Part shown: positions 49,901 through 63,200 of the stretch, piece by piece
How positions within the stretch are numbered: position 1 is the stretch's first letter
How the letters are laid out: the number at the start of each line of letters is the position of its first letter
NCBI GenBank assembly: GCA_914767715.1
Contig: OU612068.1
Coordinates: 9,982,001 to 10,046,000 of the forward strand
DNA from: Membranipora membranacea
Taxonomy: Eukaryota > Bryozoa > Gymnolaemata > Cheilostomatida > Membraniporidae
Length of the DNA: 64,000 nt
Direction of reading: 5' to 3'
The notes under the pieces: model-generated
Databases searched by the model: none
Told to the model about the DNA's origin: nothing
What the model saw: only the letters and a program-made list of their open reading frames with translations
Translations under genes and position numbers: made by a program

Positions 49901-52900
49901 GACAATGACATCGTCGACTTCCGTTTCAAATTTTGACTAGAAAAAAACATAACTGCAGGCAGGCTAGCTAATCATGATGTGAATTGATTTCATATTTCGC
50001 TGAGAATAACTTGAAAAATGTAGGTGTAAATAGTTGCAAACATTTGTGTGTCTGATAAGAGATCACTTTCAATGGTAACACGACCCTCTTATCAGTTAAA
50101 ACTGCGTCATCTTGCGCTAGTCCAGCTACTCAAGATGTTCAGCGCATGATCCCCCAGTTGTTCTAACAGCCGTTCCGCAATGTGCGGAATTCGGATTTGA
50201 GCGCACTTGTGTCCTGCCTTATCAAGTGTAAAGCCGCATTCCAGTCATCAATCAATTTCCTTTTTCCCTTTTTTGATGCTAAACATGATGAGAGAGTACT
50301 ATAAAACTCTAAATCGGTCAGATTAGAGATTCAATTTTAGTTACCTTGGTTTTCTCTTTGAACTTTTTGATGGATATGACATGATGATGGTGATTTGAGG
50401 GCGGTGAATAGCCACACCATTATAGTGTAATGTATAAGAAGCCTTATTACCGCTTGATTAGCCATTAATACCATTGTCGGCACGTCTTTTGAGGTGTCTC
50501 TAATACACACCTGCTGTACATCTATGGTGGATATTTATACACACAATTATAGAGGAAGACGGTCAACATGATTTTAGAGTGATTTATTAGAGTAGTCCCT
50601 GCGTCCCTAACATCTAGCCTGAGTAAAACTGATTATTATCCCCCTAATGCTATGAAAGAGAAGTTGATTTCAATGATACTGCCCTATTCATAAATAACAC
50701 TAACACAGCAATTAATTCATAATTCAGGCCCATTAATTAGGGTCCATATAACTGTTAAATAATGCTATCAGGCACGATCACTGCAGGGTCTGGCGTTAGG
50801 ACACACCGCTGCCTGCGAAACGCTAATTAGGACCCCTTTCCCTAACTTTTCATTGCATCCATAGCATTTCTTACTTTCCCAGAAATCACATCAACCTTTT
50901 CAATATTCGCTCACACGGCTCAAGAAGCATATTTCAGTGCTGACTGTTTCGGAAATCACTGTAATTATGATCGGTTTTACATCATAACTTTATTTGGGAA
51001 AAATATCACCATGAATTTATTTTCCTTGTTAATGGAGGAAAACAACTCCCAATTAGCCAACTAATTAGTTGAAAGTATGCAGTTATCAAAAGAATTTGGG
51101 TTTCCAATTTTCCAAACGACAAAATACATAAACCATTGTGAGCATAGTTTGTTTTGAGTAGCACTAACACCGGCTGGCCTTTTATCTTTACTGTAATTGC
51201 CCTTAAGTAGGATTTCTGGGTTTAGTTGAGCTCCACTGTCCCTCTGCCTGACCACAGAGTGGTCTACTAAGCTTGCCTTGGCTCTCACTGCCTCTTAAGA
51301 CAAAAGATAAGTACTTGACTAGTGTGGGGTTGCACAGAATTAGAATATTGTAACCCAGTATGGGCTTATGGCCAGGGACTCTTTCATTTTATACCGCCTT
51401 CTATTGTCACAGCTTGTAGTTTTGTTGAAATACAAAAACTTCGTTAGGATGGCTGAAGTATGAAAATGGACACCTGAGTTTTATGGGCTGTCTGTGTAGA
51501 TGAGAAATAACTATTTGCTCTGCTTATCATTTACCAATAGATCAGCTTATGTCAATCAGCTTCTACAAGCTGAAGATAGATAATCTTCATCATTTCGAGG
51601 GCCATTTACCGATTTTGTGGTGTCAACCTGGTATTTTGCATTTTGCCCGAGGTTCAAGTTCAGACAAGTTTGAGATTTAATGTCCCATCACCTGGTGTGG
51701 TATGGTGTGGTTTCCTGAAATTTGTTTTGATTGGCATCATAGCCTCATTACCCTGGTAAGAATGATGGTATACTGGTATGTATATGTGTTATTCGCACTG
51801 TAAAACATGTAACATCAAAAGAAGTCTGGTGTTTAGTTTACACTAGAAAAATTTGGTGCATAAAACAAGCATTTCTACTCAACCATCCAAGGACAATGGT
51901 TGTATTCTGGCATTCTTTCTCAGATTACACCTAATCCAGTCAAGTCTAACTCCTTGATCCAGTGAGCGTTGATTTAGTGAAGCTTTACCGGCTGTCGGTG
52001 TATTGAGTAGATTTGATGAGTGATGACAACTCTATGCTTTGATCTCACACCGCTAATAGTTTAGTGACATATGGCTCATTACAACTGATTACTTGCTACA
52101 GCTTATGTTAATTTATTAATGTAAAAGTCTAAGGCCCTGCACTAATTTGCAGATAATTATTTGCCATTTGGAGCGGATTTTGATGAAGTAACAAGCGTTT
52201 ACAGCTTAGATATAGATCTGAATCATTGTATAGACCTCACTGATTGGTTTGGAACTTGTCTTGGCTCGCTGAAATATAGATGAGACATGGAGTAAGGTGG
52301 CAGCTGGGATTGAGCTTTGTATGTCTTTTGTTCCTGCGCTGCAAGTGCACTGCACATCACACAGGGCTGTCTGATGTAGCGTGTTCACACATCCTGTTGT
52401 TACTCTATAAATTGGTTGTTGCACCTCTGGTATTATTTTGGGGATGAATACGCATGGCTCTTGATCTAAACTGAAGTTACATCTCTCGACATAGTAATAC
52501 AAGACATCAAACAAATAAGTTACACAATCTTTAATCAAGTTGTAGCGTGGCGTTCGATTGATTACAAGCTACAAAAGCTTGTCTGATGCTCTTTGATTTG
52601 AGTCTTTCGATTTTTACCTCAAAAGAAAAGGTTATGTATTGTCCACCAGAAGTAATTTCAGAGTGCAGACAGTTACGACTGTTTTCTTTTATGTTGTGAG
52701 GTAAATCTTCCTGATACACCTAAACACTGCATTACGATGATAGGAGACTTAATCCGTACTTATAACAGGCCGTAATCCTGGTCAATGCACCGGTGATAAT
52801 AGGATTGATTTGATTCTAATTCTAACACAGGAGGTCTGCTTAGGTCTTAGCGGTAACTCCAGTTTGATCATACGTTTGATTTCAAATCTATCATCATGAT

Positions 52901-55900
52901 TAGCTCGATGGTTGATGACCAACTGGATTAGCAGAGCATCAAGTGTGAGATGTTTACATGACTGCTTTTCGACAATCCAATACCAAAAGCAAAATTTCAA
53001 ATTCAAGAACTGTAATACTGTGGACTTGGGTTGATTAAGTGAATTGAAATTTACGTAAAAGCATGTGTGTAATGTGTAACAGATGAAAATTCACTAATGT
53101 TAAAAACAACACTCTATGGCCAGCAGATATCAAATGTCAACAAAGTGAAGTCCTTTCAAAGCCAATTTAATCGGCATCATGGTGGGTGGGAACATTTCCC
53201 CAGTACAGGCCAATCATCACTGCTGTCAGCGGTCATTGTGAAGGCTTATAGTATTACTCCCCTAGGTTGTAGGTTCAAACGTTCTGTAAATGTTATCCGT
53301 TTTGAATTATATGAGATCAAAGGGTTATTACTTTTGATTATTTTCCCTATCTCTGCATGCTTGCTGGCAAGCGTTTATCGGTCAGCACCCGGCCTGGCTG
53401 CTCACTCGATCACAATGAGTCCCAGTGATCGTTACTACGATTTTACGCTAGTTTTTTGTGACTGACCGGGTTACCGACGAAGCATGGTTGATAGGTATTG
53501 TTGACTTTGCCCACTTTTCAACATTGGCTTCAACTGGTCGGTCATTCAAAATAACATTTATAGAAATATTCTCACTAAATTTATAACAATTAACTGGACC
53601 TCAAATAACCTTACTATAAATTTGTATTGCTTTGCTCGTTTCCTTGGTTTGATCAAAGTTTTGTTGTACTCCAAACAATAGGTAACATTCCCAGAATACC
53701 TTGACTTTTTTTCCTTTTTGCTGCCCACAATCATGTGCATGCCATAATAATGTATTTACGTCATAGAACAACACACTGCTTGCAGCAATCCCCACTGACC
53801 CTTCAATAATACCCTGTATATTGCCCTTGATTTGAATGTGGGATGAACTGTCATGAACAAATCAATGTATTGTGGCGGTTTTTGTTCGGGTGAAATCCAC
53901 CTGAACTAATCTATTCAATTTGAGGAAGACAAAAGTATTTGTTTTTTATTAAGAGTTCACACGTGAGGTGAGCGAAATGTGGTTAATTTCTATAAAATCA
54001 TATGTTGTTGATTCAAGAGCTTCAAAACACATTCGGAGGTTGAAATGAACACATCGCAGTAGCAATAATTTTAAAGTGTAAAGAAATTTTGAAGTAATTC
54101 TGACAAAGTCACAAGGATTAAAAATGAAGCCTTTCAACAAACAGCACTGGATTACCAATACCAGCAAAGTCATCGACCCACTGGATATTACCATAGTCAA
54201 AGTAAGCAAAAGGGTTAGGACAAATTTTTACTCCTGTATTCCAGTTTTTTTTTCAATTGTTGATATCAACTTTTAAGTATGGGAATTCAGTTTTCTTGCT
54301 TGGTATTCACAGTTCTCTTTTTCTGCTTCAGGTAAACGGTACGGATTTATCCAACGCAACACATGAACAAACAGTTGAGGCTCTAAACCAAGCCCAAGAA
54401 CCTATCATTGTGGAGGTATTACGTCGACCCTGCAACACAGTCCCAACCAAGTCAATACACAAGTCAGTTGTGAGCTCAGTCTCCACACAAACAGAAGGAC
54501 ACGATTCCTCGGACAACTTACATAACAACAGAATGTTTGTAATGCCTTCACCTCCACCTATCAATAGGTAAGTCGATCTACGATTCTCATTAACGCAAGT
54601 AATTGTTGTCATTAGTCTTAGAAAAATATGCAAAGTTAATTAAAAAACCCGCTGAGTGAAATGGTAGAATAACAGCGAAAAACACCTGGAAACCACGTTG
54701 TTTGAATGAAAGGCGCTGTGACGAATATGCATTGTGTAATCTTGTGTAAAGAGTCAGGTTACAGGCTAATCACTGCTTTCTGTGAAACAAAAGACTCCGG
54801 TGTAAGGATTTTTTAAATGTGAGATCATTTGAGAAATGATTGAAACCAAAATGCTAAACAGCTTGCATTCTTGTTTATTTTTGTAAGCGGAAACCTTTAG
54901 AAAGAAGAAAATTAGCCAAGCGTTATGTTTTCCTTAATTTAATTACCATTATTAAGTAACTGGTCTTTTGCCAATTATAGAAAAACTCTGCTGTAGTTAA
55001 TGGGAGTCATTCAAAAACTATGACCTGAATAGTTGGGTGTTAAATTAACCTTGCTTATTTGTTGCTTTCATGATATCTACACAATTAATTGTAATCGCTG
55101 GTTTCGTTATTTTACCAAGAAAATAATCGGATGCAATGAACTACAACATCACCTCACAGCTAACATGCTTGGGTAGGTTAAAATTATAAGGTTCCATGGG
55201 TGGCACAACACTCTCATAATAAACTTGTCTTTAACCGATAAACTGATATTTTCGTTTCTAGCTCAGTAGAAGAAGTGAGATCTCTCTCATGTACAGAAAG
55301 CGACCAATCTTACGAAGTTGAATATGACGTATGTATTATAGCCTGCCCTCTCTCCTATCTAATATTGCATCCAACCTAAATAAACAATCTTGTACAAGTG
55401 TAGTATTACACAGGCGTAGTCCATTATGAACCCAACACTGTAGAAAAACTATATTGTTTATTTATCAGGCATATTATATAGCATACCCTCAGGCAACAAA
55501 GTGCATCAAACAGTCTAAATAAGATTCTTAAAACAACAAGGCATCTTTTCATCAAACTATCACCTCGCCTTTTCTTAAATCACACTGTTTATTGGATTTG
55601 GTTCTTACAAATAAACTGCCTCTCGGTACAATCCTATTTGTTTGGTTTCCATTTGCTTATTCTGTATTCCGTAGTTATTTTTTCTCTCACAATAAACACC
55701 GAGCCTTATTATGATTAATTAAAGTAAAATAGGGAGGCTAATTGTTACCTCTAAGCGTCTTCTAGGGTCAATTGGCGGCACCGAGGCAGCCCATCCAGGG
55801 TTTCAACAGCGGCAATCAACAAATTATAAGCACCTCTTGTGTAAAAGTAAAAGTTGGTTGAACTGAGAACAATACGAGAAACATATGGGGCTAATGATGA

Positions 55901-58900
55901 CAAAGCCACTAGATCTTTACTAGATATTAGCTCAAGTGTGAACTTTCTACTTTTGATTGACACTGTCTTGCCTACTACAATTTGTGCCCACTTTAGTAGA
56001 CTGCTAACACTTGTCTAAATCAAACTCGCTCACTTCTGTTTATTATAGGAGGTTACATTGAGGAGAACCTCAACAAACGACAGAATTGGTCTGACGTTGT
56101 GCTACGGAGAAACAGAAGAAGATGGATTCACTGATATATTTATTGGTGAGGTAGAAGACAACTCTGTAGCTGGCAGAAATGGCAAAATTCAAGAGGGAGA
56201 TCAAATACTTAAAGTGAGTAGAGGAATTTAGATTGAGCAGATGCTAGCTTAGATAGAAGTGTTAAAGCACAGATGGATTCGTGTAATTGTGGCTATAGGC
56301 TTGAGTAAAAGCCTGCAGGCGAAACGCAGGTAAAGTGAGCTGCAAAGTGCTCAGTACTAAGCTATGCTATTGTTCAATTGTAGATCTGTTTAAAAAGTGG
56401 TCCCTCTTAAAATTGCGCTCAATTGCTTGTTGCACCAAAGTGTTTTTATGGTCGACTTATCAACTGAAATAAACTTTAGATATAGCAACGCCTGCTTACA
56501 TTTGCACCGAGTGCTCGTAAAGTCAGGCCTGTGTTTTTTGACCGCACATTATCACAGTCAGTTTTCTTTGAAAACTTGTGATAATTCAATTGTTTTACGA
56601 TGCATTGAATTGTATCACGAATGTTTTCACAATGCTCACTCCTCACGCTCCTTTCGTTATTTTTTGCAGATAAATAATCAGGATGTTATGAATCGAGAAG
56701 AAGCTATCCGACTATTCAGCGAGTCCAAGTTTGAGATCACTCTTATGATATGCCGCCCTGCCAATATTAACCAGGTAAGCAGCTTATATACAAACGTCAT
56801 GTAAACAAATATCCCTTCTGAGTCAGCATTGATGCATGAAAACAAGAGTATCTGATCGCCAGTGATGATAGAGGCATCGAATTCAGATACTAACAGCATG
56901 TTTAGACCTCGGATTACATGCTCAGTTAAAGTTACACCCTCTGAAATTTAGTCGACCACTTTTTGACAACAAAGTTTGCAGCCAAACATGAAACAGATAG
57001 TGCGGATGTGTTTATGGTTACTGGCTGACCACAACACACTGACTGATGAAGGGGTAATGTCTCTGTTGATGAGTGCTGCACTTACACAGTCACACCAATA
57101 AGCAGAAAAAATGAACCTGTTGCTTTCGTCACCCAAATATTGAAAGTATATTGAAAATCCCGCCACAACTTTGGACTAATTGGATGCATAGGTCACATGC
57201 TGTTGTGAAAGTTATTTTCAATTTTCGGAATACAAAGGGTTCAATCATTATTTTTGTACGCAACAAAGCAAAACACATGGCTGTGACCCCTGAAAAATGA
57301 TGGTTCTCATTAAACCTGTGGTGAAAACATTGAGAAATCAAGGCTTTGCCCGGACAAGTTTTGCTCGCGCCTTAAATTTGGCGGGTGTTTTAGCGTCAGC
57401 TAGGTGCAGACTTGGGCTGCAATCTGAGGGTACATGCTGATGTGGGCTCCCTTCCTGATTTGCAATAGATAGGGGGTAGTGTCATAAACATAAATAAATG
57501 ATTATTCATAAAATTAGCTGCCATAGATCAGCTCTGGTGCAGTTAATAGCCAAACTTAATTCTGACATGCTTTGGCAACGGATTATTACATAACAGCCGC
57601 TGACTAGCCTGGAATGGCAGCAATACTAAATCCCACCTGCCATCGAAGAACGAGACCATATACGTCAAATTCAGAAGCTAATTTTAATATTTTTATTGTC
57701 CAGTTCCGATTCCCAAATTATAATTACCTAAGGAAATTCCCGATAACATCTTGTTCTTATCGTATTCTTGTCTGCTTATTCTAGATGGATGATGGTTTTC
57801 TTGAGGAATGTGGCAGCAATTTTGACATGGAGTCTTTCGACAGCTTTTCGTATCATACCAACAGACAGATGATGCCTTTAATTGAAGAGGTAAGTTAGTT
57901 TTCTTATTGCAAGATTAAAGTTCAGAAACCTCAATTATCTATATTGGCACTGAAAGCAAATCGTCTCCCTTGACAGGCTGATGGAAAGAAAAACACTGGC
58001 AACTAAAATCATCCTATTATTCCAGTATTTCTATAAATTGGGGCACAATCTATATAGATCAAGTTAGTGTCCTTCAAAGGTCGACTGGGTCTGATGATTC
58101 ATGTTGTGTTATCTTGTAGAAATCAGAGTTTGAAGATGATAGTACGCTTACAGACACCGCCACACTGCCCAGTCAGAAAGAAAAGGAGGCTAAGGACTCG
58201 GGAGTGGGTCAGGACAGCGCCGGCAGCTCCGAACAGGTTCGTCTAATTATTAGATTAATATTTGATTATTACGTGATTTCGAACTCAAGAGTTGTGAGAG
58301 TGTTTGGGAACAAGTGCTTAACAGTTACGCTGACATATAAATTACCGGGCTACAATCAAAAAGTACTTGTCGGAGGTGATTGTTTACCATTCTTCAGAAT
58401 TTCCCACTGTGTTATTATGCCACCTAGATTTCTATCAAATTTTCCGTTTTCTCACGTCGGTCTGTGTATTAATCAGCCAAACACTTGTAGCGTTTATTAT
58501 GATCCTTGTGCGTTTGAGTGACTAAGCCAGCTAGATCCTTATCTCACGCTCATAGGCAGTATTTTTCTTCCCGACGAGGTATCATAAAAGGGAATGTATT
58601 ATTTGCTGTGACTGATAAAAAATATGTTAGGGTTCATTTCATGTACTTCGAGCAGTCTGATAATACAAATGAGGCCTAATTTGCAATAATGATACATCAA
58701 TGAGGGTGGTATATTTAGGCTAATAACCCGTGTCACTCTTTACAAAGTTTATCATGTGTCTAACGATTGTCTGTCTCTCTACTTTATAGGAGTGCGATTT
58801 CAGTCATAATGACTCTCTTTACGACGAGCATGAACTCACTGCTGAAATACCAAGTGAAAACTGCAGCAAATTCAGACAAATACTCGAGTCAAGGTGCATG

Positions 58901-59800
58901 GAACTCGCTGACAACACTGTTGAGCAGCTCTGTGAAAAACTAAACCAGATTCAACATGAAAATAACAATAGAGTTGTCCCTAAGATGGGTATCAAGATCA
59001 TGCATCACAATGACTCTAGTCTGCCTAGAAGCATGACCGAAAGTGTAGACACTGCCTATAACAGCCTAGAAAGCAGTAAAAGCTCCGCCACCACACTAGA
59101 GCTCACTAAAGGTCTTAGCGGATCTTCACTGAGTCTCAGCAGCAAACCATCCCGACGATCGCACGAGAAACGTCGATCAAGAAAATCCACCGACCGCCAA
59201 ACTCAGCAATGCAAACAAACTGACATTGTATACACCACTGAAGATAAACTAGCCGAGACAATGGCCACTCAACAAAAAATGCTGCTGGAGCAATCTCGTA
59301 GCTCAACGCTGACCAGAGACAACGTGACAAGCACGTCTCGCAGTACCTCAAAAGACAATGTTGCCAGTGATGGCTCTAACATGGAATGGGTCGTCAAACG
59401 CCGATCTGATGGCACTCGATATGTAACAAGGCGTCCAATCAGATCTAAGATCATGAATGAGCGAAAGAAACGTCTTGAGAGCGAGAGGTGCGGCATGACG
59501 ACAGACGATGACACAATGTCAGAGATGAAACATGGTCGACACTGGTCTAAGGAAGACCGACGAAGGCATCTACAGAAATCACGAGAGTATCACCAGAGAA
59601 AAGAGATGATGCAACAGAAAATTGACTTTGCTAAAAAGATGGCCAGGGATGGTCAGGCCAATATTCTCGAACTGAGTCACAAAAAAGTCCATAGACATGC
59701 CATGAGAGATATAGACTTCACCACAGTGCAAGAGCTGATGGCTCACGGAGGAAAGATTCCCATGTCAACTAGCGGTCTAGTATCTGTCACAACAGTGTGA
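34715..59800 (+). CDS. PDZRN: PDZRN3/PDZRN4 orthologue, RING-less form, 10 coding exons, 760 aa
   Basis: Exons: 34715-34963, 35336-35428, 38540-38674, 54332-54567, 55262-55328, 56049-56213, 56670-56774, 57785-57889, 58120-58236, 58790-59800. All junctions are GT..AG and in phase. Order: coiled coil (about 20-65), PDZ1 (about 85-192), linker, PDZ2 (261-350), acidic/Ser-rich region, conserved C-terminal region ending SVTTV (a class I PDZ ligand). The C-terminal motifs RSDGTRYVTRRPIR, GMTTDDDTMSEMK and LELSHKK are diagnostic for PDZRN3/4. Vertebrate PDZRN3 also has an N-terminal RING and TRAF-type zinc finger, with known roles as an E3 ligase at the synapse and in vessels. None is seen here: TAA is in frame directly before the ATG. 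PDZRN4 is known in a shorter RING-less form, so this may be the equivalent start. Confidence 0.9.
35336..54567 (+). CDS. PDZRN: PDZRN exons 2-4: PDZ1 and linker
   Basis: Exon 2 (35336-35428) has the carboxylate-loop-like GAPLGICVL; exon 3 (38540-38674) has RVAISQITENSIADAAGLCV, GDIIRS; exon 4 (54332-54567) has VNGTDLSNATHEQTVEALNQ and IIVEVLRRP, closing PDZ1, then a Ser/Thr-rich linker. The NG.DL..ATHEQ.VEA motif is characteristic of PDZRN PDZ1. The peptide-binding loop is GAPLG rather than the common GLG(F). PDZ1 is split by introns of 3.1 and 15.7 kb. Confidence 0.88.
45598..45640. repeat. Two tandem 20-nt hairpin units with compensatory changes
   Basis: Unit 1, GCCGCAACACAGGTTTTGCG, and unit 2, GCCACAACACAAGTTTTGTG, are adjacent and followed by GCCG. 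Each folds on itself: GCCGCAA with TTGCGGC, and GGCCACAA with TTGTGGCC. Of the three differences between units, two (G to A and C to T) lie opposite each other in the stem and keep the pairing. Confidence 0.75.
50690..50835. promoter_or_regulatory. Candidate enhancer: homeodomain-type TAATTA motif cluster
   Basis: CAATTAATTC (50709-50718), CATTAATTAG (50731-50740) and CTAATTAGGACC (50823-50834) lie within about 130 nt of low-repeat sequence inside the giant PDZRN intron. TAATTA-type motifs are common in AT-rich DNA, so this is only suggestive. Confidence 0.25.
56049..56774 (+). CDS. PDZRN: PDZRN exons 6-7: PDZ2
   Basis: EVTLRRTSTNDRIGLTLCYG, IFIGEVEDNSVAGRNGKIQE, GDQILK in 56049-56213, and INNQDVMNREEAIRLFSES, ITLMICRPA in 56670-56774. 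The RIGLTLCY loop, N-G-x-I-x-EGDxIL and I-NxQ-D/E-V-x-NREEA motifs match PDZRN PDZ2. The preceding small exon (55262-55328) codes for an acidic linker. Confidence 0.92.
57785..58236 (+). CDS. PDZRN: PDZRN exons 8-9: acidic inter-domain region
   Basis: Exon 8 (57785-57889) starts MDDGFLEECGSNFDMESFDS; exon 9 (58120-58236) contains LTDTATLPS, KDSGVGQDS and SSEQ. The TDTAT...KDSGVG...SSEQ string is a recognised conserved stretch between PDZ2 and the C-terminal region in PDZRN3/4. Confidence 0.85.
58790..59800 (+). CDS. PDZRN: PDZRN exon 10: conserved C-terminal region with PDZ ligand
   Basis: 336 codons in one exon. It begins ECDFSHNDSLYDEHELTAEI, then a Leu-rich segment (MELADNTVEQLCEKLNQIQ), a Ser/Arg-rich basic stretch (SRRSHEKRRSRKST), and the highly conserved end: EWVVKRRSDGTRYVTRRPIR, GMTTDDDTMSEMKHGRHWSK, ILELSHKK, VQELMAHG, SVTTV. 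The last four residues fit a class I PDZ-binding motif (S/T-x-V). Confidence 0.93.
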   Translation, partial: ECDFSHNDSLYDEHELTAEIPSENCSKFRQILESRCMELADNTVEQLCEKLNQIQHENNNRVVPKMGIKIMHHNDSSLPRSMTESVDTAYNSLESSKSSATTLELTKGLSGSSLSLSSKPSRRSHEKRRSRKSTDRQTQQCKQTDIVYTTEDKLAETMATQQKMLLEQSRSSTLTRDNVTSTSRSTSKDNVASDGSNMEWVVKRRSDGTRYVTRRPIRSKIMNERKKRLESERCGMTTDDDTMSEMKHGRHWSKEDRRRHLQKSREYHQRKEMMQQKIDFAKKMARDGQANILELSHKKVHRHAMRDIDFTTVQELMAHGGKIPMSTSGLVSVTTV

Positions 59801-59842
59801 ATAATGCCCCCAAAACTTTTCATCCAGGGTCTACAGAACTGA

Positions 59843-59886
59843 ACCCAAGCAGTACAGCTGTCACACCCAAACAGTACAGCTGTCAC
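59843..59886 (+). repeat. 22-nt tandem duplication in the PDZRN 3' UTR
   Basis: ACCCAARCAGTACAGCTGTCAC is repeated twice head to tail with one mismatch, 43 nt after the stop codon. Confidence 0.9.
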
Positions 59887-60209
59887 AAATCTCCTTTGGT
59901 GGTCTATGGTGCAATATCTTTTTCTTAAATTTTTATCCTAAAAATCATTATTTCTATATTTGTCAAGATTTTGTAGTACTTGTGGTCTCTATGTCTTGTA
60001 ATGTTATTTGTATGTTGTGAAACTCATTACAATCAAAGCTATATTTTTATCTGTAAATTATTTAGTTATTTTTATTATAACGTTTTCAGCAGTCGCTGGA
60101 AAACCCAGTATTAACTTGATGAGAATACTATGGTAAACTAGTCAGTACAAAGTACAAGCATGCATTGTTGTGCTTTTTTTTCAAGTATTCATAACATTTT
60201 TTTGCTGAA

Positions 60210-60215
60210 AATAAA
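60210..60215 (+). terminator. Probable PDZRN poly(A) signal
   Basis: AATAAA, about 410 nt downstream of the PDZRN stop, is the first canonical signal after the gene. Confidence 0.45.
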
Positions 60216-63200
60216 TGTATCAACTGTAGTAGAAACGGATGTTTTGCTGTGGAAACGGAAACAATGAATGCCAATATGAATGCGTGGAAAAACGTCAAGA
60301 TGATAGGAAAATGTTAGGTATAAATTGATGCTAATGATACCGGTATAAATAATGATAGCAGAGGAAAAATAAATAACATAACATATGCAAAAGATCTGGC
60401 AGGAATATGAGAGCTAATTTTATAAGATCATCGAGATATCAGTACATTTTTACACAGTATGTTGTTTCCTTGAATAACCCAGTATGCCAAATATATACCT
60501 GTAATGCACAAAACAGCGATGAAAAAACGCCAACAATCGGTTAAGAAAAATAAGGTGCAGTAAGATCAAAGAGATGTTCTTAGATTGGGGTAATGGTAAC
60601 ACCAGATAAGGCTGCAGGTTCTGGTTAAGCTATCAGAAAAAGTGTCAGATGGTTCAGCTCCCATTCTTGTGATAGCAAAATATCAAAGTGAGAAAACCTC
60701 TGTGGAAGGATGATGGAAAAGTGCAGATAAGATTGCTGAATACAGAACTATAAACCTGGGCTCAAAAAATAGGACATAGCATTAGCCCTGAAAGTAACGT
60801 TTCCATTTATTGAGGCAAGCAGATCCGTTTGTTTTCCATTCTTCGCGAGAGATACATGACTCTGTGAATGTCGGCAGCTTTGCCAGCATACAAGCTCCGA
60901 TGTAGGCAGCGTGGTATCTATGGGGACTGGCATGTACCTGTAACAGAGAAAGGAAGAGTTGAAGTCAAGTGTCGAACTTTCTAATTAACCACATCAGTCT
61001 TATTGAGTGCTGAAAACGAAGTTATAATTAAGTTCCTGTCTGAAGATTTGCCTGTCTTCCCGGATTTGATTTCTAGAATCAAAAGAGTTGGAAGTGCATT
61101 TTGGTTAGCAGAATTAATAGGGTCTAATAATAACCTTCATCTGTCAAAATTAGAACCCTTCTGATGACAGTAGTATTGTACCAATGAACTGATTGTACAG
61201 AGTTTTTTTTTGGACATACGAGTCCTTTTGATGTGTATGTTTATAGCTGTTTTATGGTGATTTCTTACTTATTGGCCAGTAGAATTTTGGCAGTACTTTC
61301 TTTTTGCTGACTACATATTGATGTGGTGATGTTTTCTTTGTAGTAGGAGGTGGGACCATGTGGTGCAGTTATCACATACATACACATTACACCGATGTAT
61401 TTATGATAGTAGCTGTGTATTTTTTGAGTAGCAAATAATAACATACAAGGTGCTTGAAGTTTGTTATCACACCCCATTATGCTACCCATGTTTCCTCTGG
61501 AATTTGAACTGGGAGTTTATACGGTCTAATCTCAGACTTCAAAAGCAGAACATCAGTAAAAATGAGATTATTTGTTTGTGATAAACCGGTATCAGACAGC
61601 TGGGCAAGCTGCTCTCTGCACCCACTCATCAGCGGCTCTCAGTCTAACACTCAAAGCCCGGTACCCGGCCCCCATCCTAGTCACAGCCTTTATCAACACG
61701 CTCTCAGTCTGATATCAGCCCCCAGTCATAACAACATATTGTAAAGTATTGGAAGCTGCTTTGGAGCCCGAAATGTCCTAAAAATCTAACGAGACTAATT
61801 CAACTAGTTGACATTTTTGATGTACCAAGATTAGCTTATACTGGTGCTAGTCTGACACGTGATCACTATCACATTGTTGTACCTCACATAGTATGAGCAA
61901 AGATTATAAATACGGTATGAGTGCGCTGGTATCTTCATTCAGCCTACATTGCCAGACAAGTATTAATGGAATTCCGGTCATACCATTTCTTACCTCATTA
62001 GACAAAATGCATTATAGAAGTTATGAATGCAAATCAAAAAGCCCATTTTTGACTATTCTTCTCAGACGATTTTTTGTAAAGGGTTAATGCTTTCAGGACC
62101 CCAAAAACACAATAGAAAAGTCAAAAGTCACCATGTGAAAGCAGTAAGACGATTTTTGCGGCTCGAGATAAAACGAGCTGTCCTTATTATCAAATCTGGG
62201 TGCACTAGCTACTAAATGATAAGCCATTATCAACTTTGACAGTGAAAACTTCCTGAGTTGGCTATCAATTCTTGCTAACAAGCCAACACCCAATTAAACC
62301 AGAGAGTTAGGGACAAACTCCCTGTGATTAAACTATCATGACTCAAATAAAGGTAGTCACCCTGTCACCATTGATCATCATAGAATTAAACTTTGTGGTA
62401 GAATTGTGTTTTTGGGTATAATTTCAACTCTAGATGTTGAATTATTATGTCTTGTTGCATATTTGAATATTCTCCCCCCTAATAAAAATATTAATATTCT
62501 TCCTCCTGATATAAATCATTATTATTTGCCAGAATCGAGGCCAGGATACATAAGTGATTGATCTAATACAGTAGCAACCATAAAAATAGATAAAAGGAAA
62601 CTCTAGTCTTTTGTTTTTCCCCTCATCCTTATTCCACATTGCATCAAATTAAAAACAATAATGTTTAAAACTATGACAATTATAATAAAACCCGGAGCTT
62701 CTTTGTCTAATTTACATAGGGGGACATAAGATCCACCCAGAATATCAGGTATGAGGTAATGTCAGAGTACAGGTACGAACACCCACTGTTCTCTGGTGCC
62801 CTAGCAAGGAAAAGTTAATTTGACCAGTGACAATAAGGGGTACAGGACCAGCGGAAATTCCAATGAGACTAGAATTTTGAGATACTGTGTTTGACCCTGA
62901 GTAATCATACATCCGTGTGATACCTTTATGGTACTCAGCGAGTTCTGCTCTATGATCAAGTATAAAGGAATCGAGATAGAGCGGTAATAATTTGTCCATT
63001 ACGAGCCATTAGCTCTTCTGTAACAAGAGTTTCTAACGATGAAACCAGAGACTAAGGACGTAATGGTCTGCTTAACGACTTAGAAGGAAGAATATTGCTC
63101 ATCCAGTTTTGAGTGTAAGAGGATATGAAGGCACGAGGTGTTGAGTTTCGACTCAGCTAGGGATTTGAGTATGCTCCCCATTGCCCTAGTTTTTCTGGTG

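Larger units (their letters stand above)
38675..54331. other. 15.7-kb PDZRN intron splitting PDZ1
   Basis: The largest non-coding stretch in the window. All open frames examined lack domain signatures and splice context. Notable contents are the tandem covarying hairpins at 45598 and the homeodomain-motif cluster at 50710. No rRNA or tRNA gene or intact transposon recognised. It is a candidate regulatory reservoir. Confidence 0.6.

Noticed and set aside
53097-53465. 122-codon open frame in the giant PDZRN intron
   Set aside because: No domain signature, low-complexity hydrophobic end, no flanking splice sites in phase.
59136-59514. Minus-strand open frames opposite the last PDZRN exon
   Set aside because: Shadows of a highly conserved plus-strand coding exon.
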